Shown in pieces: positions 58,262-64,000 of a stretch of 64,000 nucleotides of DNA. Below the pieces are notes generated by a model, which did not search any database, was not told the DNA's origin, and saw only the letters and a list, made by a program, of their open reading frames with translations. The DNA is taken from contig NC_052474.1 of NCBI RefSeq assembly GCF_009730915.1, positions 4,623,501 to 4,687,500 on the forward strand, written 5' to 3'. The position numbers and the translations under genes were made by a program. The stretch's first letter is position 1; every line of letters begins with the position of its first letter. The stretch comes from Dioscorea cayenensis subsp. rotundata (taxonomy: Eukaryota > Streptophyta > Magnoliopsida > Dioscoreales > Dioscoreaceae).

Positions 58262-58541
58262 CTACCCGGTACAATTTACCAAAATACACTTGGGCAATGT
58301 CAAGGCTTTGTTGCTCAACATTGATGAAGACCTTGCAGTGGTCTTCGTTGTGGCTGGCATCGGTTAAGGTGAAGCCGATGTTACGGCAAGTGTCATGGAT
58401 GAACTTTAGTTGTGATTTCACAGAACACCATGACCATGTCGGTCTTGGTGCAGGTTTCACAAGCACAGAGCTTGTCTGGGTGGCCTTCATTAACAGATTT
58501 AGAGGTGAAGAAGAATGTTTCTCATCACCATCATTCATCAA
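58262..58541 (-). CDS. Unrecognised coding-like fragment
   Basis: A minus-strand frame from ATG 58541 remains open past 58262. It has less AT-biased, codon-like composition: [20 protein letters not shown], then [20 protein letters not shown] and [21 protein letters not shown] do not recognise a domain. It lies between a copia LTR with an AT microsatellite and an inverted repeat, so it may be a captured gene fragment, an exon of a decayed host gene, or part of an unclassified element. Confidence 0.3.
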
Positions 58542-58579
58542 GAGATCGGCCGATTTAGGTGTCTTATGCTATCCTGAAC

Positions 58580-58705
58580 TAAAAAAGCGTAAAAGCTTTA
58601 CCGTTTTCAGTGCGAAGAATTGAAAATTATAAAGCTTTTACCGTTTTTAGTGGATTTAAGGCAAAACGGTAAGTTTTTCACTGTTTTGCCTAAATCTATT
58701 TTTAT
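58580..58705. repeat. Hairpin and repeated AAGCTTT(T)ACCGTTTT motif
   Basis: AAAAGCTTTACCGTTTTCAGTG at about 58588 recurs as AAGCTTTTACCGTTTTTAGTG at about 58632. Directly after it, GATTTAAGGCAAAACGGT is followed by a nine-base loop and ACTGTTTTGCCTAAATCT, an 18-bp inverted repeat with few mismatches. Together they look like the terminus of an element or a structured remnant; no second end was identified. Confidence 0.6.
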
Positions 58706-58749
58706 TTTTAAAATTAATTATATTAATAATTAAAATAAAAATATGTAAT

Positions 58750-59660
58750 ATTTTTTTTTGGGAAAAAGCCTTCTTCTACCTCTTGTGGAGTAGTAGTTTT
58801 TTATTTTGTTTTATGTGTCGTTTCTAGCTTTATTTATTTATTTATTATTATTTTGATTTTTTTTTTCTCATGTGCTTGTCTTTGTACTTGTTTTTCAATA
58901 TATTAAGGTTTATTCATCTTTATAAAAAAAACTATAGCTATCTGTTGCCCCAAGAGTGTATATATATATATATATATATATTAAAACAAATGCAAATCAC
59001 ACTACCATTAAAGAGACTAATAGAGTCAAATAAACAAAGCATGTCTGAGGATCAAGGTCTCTCTCAATTTCATGAGCACAAGAGTTGCGAACATTTCTAG
59101 CGATTCAGACCCTAATATAGCTCAGGAGTAGTCTACTCCTCCAGCCAGCTCAGACAGGCCTATGATTCTAGTTGGTAGTCTTTATTGGTCCAGCTTCCCT
59201 TCCGTTTTTAGTTTTTTTTTTCCCTCTTCTTTTCCTTTTATTGTATCAAGTGCCTCACTGTTGGTGTGAGAACTCAAGTTGTTTTCTATTATGTTGTTTA
59301 TTTTACTTTTGTGTGTTTGTCCTTCTCCTTTTTTTTTTTTCAATAAAGTTGTGGTTTAATAAAAAAAATATAAACATAGCAACAAAAATAATAGTAAATA
59401 TAAACTACTTTTAAAGTATTTGGATTTTAGATTATAAATACTCAATTAGAATAGAATTTATGAGATTTGAACTAATTCGGTTGTTTGTGAAGTAATAATT
59501 AACTAGTATTTAAAATAACTTTAACAATAATCTTAACAAAATTATTTTTGCTCAGTGCAAAATGAATGAAGATAAGCTTAATGACTACCAAGAAATTTAT
59601 TAACTCAGTTCGATGTCACATGGTAATTAGCATCTTAACTTTATGTACATACTTAAAAGA
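58750..59660. repeat. Duplicated flank of the receptor unit (upstream of copy 3)
   Basis: Paralogous to about 50590-51180, including the older LINE tail at 58860-58932. It differs by the extra LINE insert at 59039-59368. It continues into AT-rich DNA (59660-60090) with no gene and an (AT)n run at 60049-60064. Confidence 0.7.
59039..59368 (+). mobile_element. 5'-truncated LINE insert, about 330 bp, with empty site
   Basis: The paralogous flank at 50890-50935 reads straight from AGTCAAATAAACAA into GCAAAAACATAGCAACAAAA. Here the same sequence is split by about 330 bp that ends in TTTTTCAATAAAGTTGTGG, TTTAAT and an A run, the plus-strand LINE terminus. Flanking ATAAACAAAG / ATAAACATAG is the near-exact target duplication. 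So it inserted after the receptor unit duplicated. Confidence 0.75.
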
Positions 59661-60089
59661 TATTTGACAAATCAAATCGAGTTAATAAATCCCTGCCATG
59701 CAAGTCCTAGACGGAAATAAAATGATTAATGAGATTTTTAAATAGTATTATATAATTAAATAATTACTAAAATGAAGCTCAACTTAAAAGTTAAAATATT
59801 TATTGGATTCACACTGCAACCCAATAACTTATGTGAGTTTTAAGTTTTTCCCCCTTTTTTTTTTTCTTCTTATTCATGTCAACTGCAGACATTACCCATG
59901 CTATGAATCATTCCCATCTCTTCTCTAAATTCAAGTAAACTTTATTAGATAGGAGAGAAACTTTTATTTTGTGATTATTGTATTTTATTATAATGATAGT
60001 ATTTTTTAGAATATATATGTATAGTAAGTGGCTTGTCGCCCTTTACAAATATATATATATATATAATATTAACCTTTTTAAATTTTAAT

Positions 60090-60594
60090 AGAATTTACAA
60101 CAAATTCATATTCCGAGATCTTTTTTCTTTTCCATTTCTCGCAACGAATTTATTCTTTAAAAAAAATTATGAAGTACCGTGCGTGTGTGTCCGCATCACA
60201 AAAGAGATGAGGCCAGATGTTTAATGGCATGCATGCTGTCCGATCACTATCTCTTTGAGAGGCCGTGACACTCGCCATAGTGCCCAGACAAGGAAAAGGT
60301 CAACAAACAGCAACCATGCATTATTAACTACCAACATAAAAGGTTGGAAAAAAAAAAATAAATAATATCACGGACCATTGGTAAGGCCCGGACTGGCAAA
60401 TACCATGTTTAAAACAACAAACTCGGAACCTAATAAAGAGTCTTTGTCACGTTTGTAACTGCAAATCATGACCTCGAGTTCATGAATTTTTCTCAAGTTT
60501 GTAACTGCAAATCATGACCTCAGGGAATAACAACACTCTCAGCAGCAAAAGCAAAATAGCCATGCACTGCACGCTACATTCCTCAACGCGCAGC
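60090..60594 (+). promoter_or_regulatory. 5' flank of receptor-kinase copy 3 (paralogous to copy 1 flank)
   Basis: Matches the flank of copy 1 from about 45390 on. A small local duplication is present near 60445-60525, where TTTGTAACTGCAAATCATGACCTC occurs twice (quoted word: AACTGCAAATCATGACCTC). The homology is interrupted at 60595 by a TIR transposon and resumes at 61471. Confidence 0.75.
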
Positions 60595-61470
60595 CAAAGT
60601 TGTCAGACCCGGTCCGGACAATGATCCGGCTAAGCCCAGGGGTCAAGGGTCAATGGGTTCGACCAGATCGAACCGGAGTTAAACCGGGGTCAATAATTAA
60701 ATATAAAAAATATTATAATAATTACTAATGAGCAAATATAATATTAAACCCATAATTATATTATAAACCTACTCAAATTTTATATTTAAATTAATAATTG
60801 ACCTTATATTAGGTAGAGTTTTCTAATTATGTCATTTATTTTTACATTTTTTAAATATTTACAAATTTAATATATTAATATATAATTATCGAACTTCTCT
60901 CTGTGTTATTTATTTATTTATTTATTTGTGTATTGGTTGATTTTGTTAAAATAAATAAAAAATTAATTCACTAATTCTTATATCTCAATTGAGTTTTTAT
61001 TTTGTTTTAAATTTTTTTATATTTTTTATTTAATTAGAATACTTTAATTTTATATTTTTATAATAAAATTACACTGATTTATTGTTTTATTTTCTTAATA
61101 AATTAAATTTTTAGAAAGTATTTACATAACACATTAATATATTTTATTTTTAAATGTTAATTTTTGTTGGTATGTTTATGATATATATATATATATATAT
61201 ATATATTGTAATTCTATTTATTGATTATAAATTATAAATTAGTATTAATAAATATACACGATTTTGTGATTTCTAATGAGAAAATAATAATAAATTATTA
61301 AATATTGTAAAAAAAAATTAAACATTGTGACCCGGTTGAACCGCCCGGGTCACCGGATTAACATCGGGTTTTTAATACCCGGGTCAATGGGGTATACTCG
61401 GGCCGGTCACATGGCCGGTTCCTGGTTTTTCTGGTTGAACCAGCTGGATCGGTCCGGGTCTGACAACCTT
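60595..61470. mobile_element. Non-autonomous TIR transposon, about 876 bp, 7-bp TSD
   Basis: Left end AAAGTTGTCAGACCCGGTCC and right end, read inverted, AAGGTTGTCAGACCCGGACC give a TIR of about 20 bp with two mismatches. Direct repeats GCGCAGC flank it at 60588-60594 and 61471-61477. Copy 1 has the undisturbed site at about 45852-45875. The sub-terminal 100 bp are GC-rich with GGTCAA / CCGGTT / ACCCGG words at both ends; the middle is very AT-rich, with an (AT)n at 61183-61206. No transposase frame. TSD length points to hAT or Mutator-like groups; undecided. Confidence 0.8.
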
Positions 61471-61595
61471 GCGCAGCACGCTTAATGAGAAGGATATATT
61501 CGTCCTTTCTGCAGTTGCATTCAATAAAAACCCATAGTTATAACCAGCCCAAAATGCATACCAAAACAGTGCAAGAGTGCAAACTCGAAACAACC

Positions 61596-64000
61596 ATGTT
61601 GTTGCCTCAGTTGCTCACCTTCTTCACCACCACCTTCATCATTTTGGTCTTCTCAACCACCGCCGCCGACCTTTCACTCCCTCACCCTCTCATCTCCTTC
61701 CTTGAAAGCCTCCCAAAATCCTCACAGCGCCTGCTTCTCTGGAACAACACCCTGCCACCCTGCCAATGGCCGGGTGTCTCCTGCTCTTCCAACTCAACAA
61801 GCATCACCTCAATCGACGTCTCGAGCCTCGGCCTCTCCGGCCAACTCTCCTCCTCCGCTCCCCATCTCTGCCGTATCACCACCCTCCGTGAGATCATTCT
61901 CAGCTACAACAACTTCTCCGGCCCTATTCCCCCTTCCCTCTTCCACTGTCCTTCACTCACCAGCCTCCGCCTTGGCTTCAACTCCCTCTCCGGTCCCATC
62001 CCTCCAGACGTCCTCTTCGCCACGCATCTCACCAAGCTCAACCTTCGCAGCAACTTCCTCTCTGGCAGCATTCCCAAACAACTCCTCTTCCACCTCCCCA
62101 ACCTCCAAGTTCTAAATCTATACACTAACAATCTCACTGGCCCTTTACCTGACTTCCCACCTTCATGCTCTGTTTACAAGCTCTATCTCAACGAAAACAT
62201 ACTCTCTGGCCCTCTCCCTCCTACTCTTTCCAACTGCGTCAACCTCACCGATTTTTTCGTTTCTTCAAACAAGCTCTCAGGAGTAATCACTAGTGATGCA
62301 TTTGTGGGTCTTCGGAATCTGCAGTACCTCTTCATGGATTTCAATGACTTCACCGGCGAGTTGCCGAGGAGTTTGTTTGGTCTCACTAGTTTGACCAAGC
62401 TGATCCTTTCTAAAAACCAGTTTAATGGCACTATACCTGAAGGCATTGGCCAACTTCAGTCTCTGACCGAGATTTTCCTCTGGGGGAACAATCTCACCGG
62501 CCCCATTCCTCGCTCTGTAGGTACTCTTGCACTTCTGAAAAAACTGGAGCTTTCAACTAACCAGCTTGTGGGGCCTTTACCACCTGAGATTGGGAACTGC
62601 AGTTCCTTGGTTGAACTTCAGCTTCAATATAATCTCATCGGAGGTCCTATCCCGCCCGAGATTTCCAATCTGGAGAAGCTGGAGAAGTTCTACCTCTTTG
62701 CTAACAAGTTGGAGGGAATCATTCCACCGCAGATTGGAAATATGACCAGTCTCATCGACTTGCAGCTTTACAGCAACAGCTTGAGTTTCCGGATTCCTGC
62801 AGAGGTCGTTTACTTGAGGAACTTGAGGTATATGTCATTGGCTTTCAACAAGCTTTCCGGCGAGGTGCCTGGGGAACTTGGCCGGAACTTGTCCTATGGT
62901 TTGGTGAAGTTGGACTTGACTGGAAATGATTTCCATGGGCCAATACCTCCATATCTCTGTGAAGGGGGTAAACTCAATGTTTTGGTTATCGGGATTAATC
63001 GATTCAATGGTAGTTTTCCTACCAGCATTGCCGGGTGTTCTTCTCTTCGGAGGTTTACTTTGAAAAACAATCTTCTCCATGGAAGCATACCTGATAATAT
63101 GCCTGCAAATCCTGGGATTTCATACATGGACCTCAGTAATAACTTTTTTGACGGCCATATTCCTTCTATTCTTGGTTCTTGGACCAACCTTTCAATGCTA
63201 AATATATCCAATAATCTTCTATCTGGGTCCATCCCTCCTGAACTTGGCAATCTCAAGAAACTGGGAAAGCTCTCGCTTTCTGCAAACAAACTGAATGGAT
63301 CCATACCTTCTGAATTAGGCAACTGCACAGAGCTTCTGGAGTTGGTCCTTAGTAATAACCTTCTTTCAGGGAGAATTCCTGCGGAGGTTGTGGTATTGGA
63401 CAAACTGAGGAATCTATTGCTCTCTGGGAACAAATTCTCTGGAGGTATACCTGATTCTTTTACACCAACTCAAGATCTTTTAGAATTGCAGCTTGGTGAC
63501 AATATGGTTGAAGGCTCCATTCCTTCCAGTTTAGGTAGTCTTCAGTACATTTCCACTGCTCTCAACCTCAGTAGTAATAGATTGAATGGTAGCATTCCAC
63601 CTAGTATTGGCCAACTTCGTGGCCTGGAAGTGCTTGACCTGTCCAACAATTTCTTGTCTGGTGAGATCCCTTCAAGATTGAGTGACATGGTTGCTCTTAC
63701 CTTTGTGAATGTTTCTTCTAATCAACTCTCTGGTAGACTACCTGAGGGCTGGATTAAGTTTTTAAATTCATCACCAGATTCATTTTCAGGTAATCCAGCA
63801 CTATGTATAGTTGGCAATTATTATTGCCAAAAGGAAGCAAAAGAACATGGCCATGAAATTCACTGGGCAATAATACTTGTTATTGTTGTTCTTGGTATAA
63901 TTTTCTGTTTAGTAGGAATGCGCATAGCCACATATGTTGCAGCTGGGAGAGCACAGGATGGTTCTTCTCATCTTCCATCGTCCATTCGTAGTGTTGACTC
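61596..64000 (+). CDS. LRR receptor-like kinase, copy 3, intact to window edge
   Basis: The frame from ATG 61596 runs 801 codons without interruption to the edge, covering signal peptide ([19 protein letters not shown]), the CQWPGVSC cap, about 24 LRRs, a second Cys pair (CIVGNYYC), the transmembrane helix and the start of the juxtamembrane region; the kinase lies beyond the window. It carries the five-G run (GAA GGG GGT) where copy 1 has six. Residues 1-140 and 460-801 are almost identical to copy 1, while the middle LRRs differ at many solvent-facing positions. Expected to be a plasma-membrane receptor of the LRR-XI type with a peptide-like ligand. The upstream TIR element ends 125 bp before the start codon, so its leader or core promoter has been altered relative to copy 1. 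Confidence 0.92.
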   Translation, partial: MLLPQLLTFFTTTFIILVFSTTAADLSLPHPLISFLESLPKSSQRLLLWNNTLPPCQWPGVSCSSNSTSITSIDVSSLGLSGQLSSSAPHLCRITTLREIILSYNNFSGPIPPSLFHCPSLTSLRLGFNSLSGPIPPDVLFATHLTKLNLRSNFLSGSIPKQLLFHLPNLQVLNLYTNNLTGPLPDFPPSCSVYKLYLNENILSGPLPPTLSNCVNLTDFFVSSNKLSGVITSDAFVGLRNLQYLFMDFNDFTGELPRSLFGLTSLTKLILSKNQFNGTIPEGIGQLQSLTEIFLWGNNLTGPIPRSVGTLALLKKLELSTNQLVGPLPPEIGNCSSLVELQLQYNLIGGPIPPEISNLEKLEKFYLFANKLEGIIPPQIGNMTSLIDLQLYSNSLSFRIPAEVVYLRNLRYMSLAFNKLSGEVPGELGRNLSYGLVKLDLTGNDFHGPIPPYLCEGGKLNVLVIGINRFNGSFPTSIAGCSSLRRFTLKNNLLHGSIPDNMPANPGISYMDLSNNFFDGHIPSILGSWTNLSMLNISNNLLSGSIPPELGNLKKLGKLSLSANKLNGSIPSELGNCTELLELVLSNNLLSGRIPAEVVVLDKLRNLLLSGNKFSGGIPDSFTPTQDLLELQLGDNMVEGSIPSSLGSLQYISTALNLSSNRLNGSIPPSIGQLRGLEVLDLSNNFLSGEIPSRLSDMVALTFVNVSSNQLSGRLPEGWIKFLNSSPDSFSGNPALCIVGNYYCQKEAKEHGHEIHWAIILVIVVLGIIFCLVGMRIATYVAAGRAQDGSSHLPSSIRSVD

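Overview
This is a nuclear segment of a flowering-plant genome. The evidence is spliced genes with GT-AG introns, plant-only families (plastid HSP21, DUF4228/PADRE, BRANCHLESS TRICHOME-like, LRR-XI receptor kinases), long AT-rich intergenic DNA, and plant-type LINEs, SINEs, hAT and Stowaway MITEs and Ty1/copia elements. I cannot name the species from sequence alone.

Layout. 1-1246: end of an old LTR-type repeat, followed by a LINE 3' remnant (to about 2375). 4655-6015 (+): a six-exon single-RRM RNA-binding protein. 7190-10834 (-): a nine-exon zinc alcohol dehydrogenase-like gene, convergent with it. 11.5-14.2 kb: three diverged copies of an AT-rich unit, the first hit by two LINE insertions with target-site duplications (TSDs). 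16233-17008 (-): chloroplast small heat-shock protein HSP21, with heat-shock elements upstream. 17.4-21.6 kb: LINE remnants and two LTR-like fossils. 22218-22775 (-): DUF4228 protein. 25302-26192 (+): glutaredoxin-like Cys-rich protein. 26.6-34.6 kb: two Stowaway-like MITEs, two SINEs and two hAT-type elements around a BRANCHLESS TRICHOME-like gene (30735-31697, -). 34.6-40.8 kb: no recognisable gene. 40802-42121 (-): GOST/GPR107-type seven-transmembrane protein.

45.4-64.0 kb is the most interesting part: a tandem LRR receptor-kinase array. Copy 1 (45980-49419) spans a complete receptor but its frame is broken four times, each time by one extra base in a homopolymer. Copy 2 survives only as a kinase-domain sliver (51204-51229 and 55919-56024), split by a Ty1/copia element and abutting a second, truncated, opposite-strand copia element. 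Copy 3 (61596 to the window edge) is open for 801 codons and carries a TIR transposon just upstream that is absent from copy 1. Copies 1 and 3 are almost identical except in the middle LRRs, where many replacements fall on the predicted ligand-facing positions of the repeats.

The protein-coding genes are not a pathway cluster; they are ordinary, unrelated plant genes. The novelty lies in the receptor array and in the very clean insertion record (micro-LINE tails, SINEs and MITEs with matching TSDs and, in several cases, empty sites in a paralogous copy).
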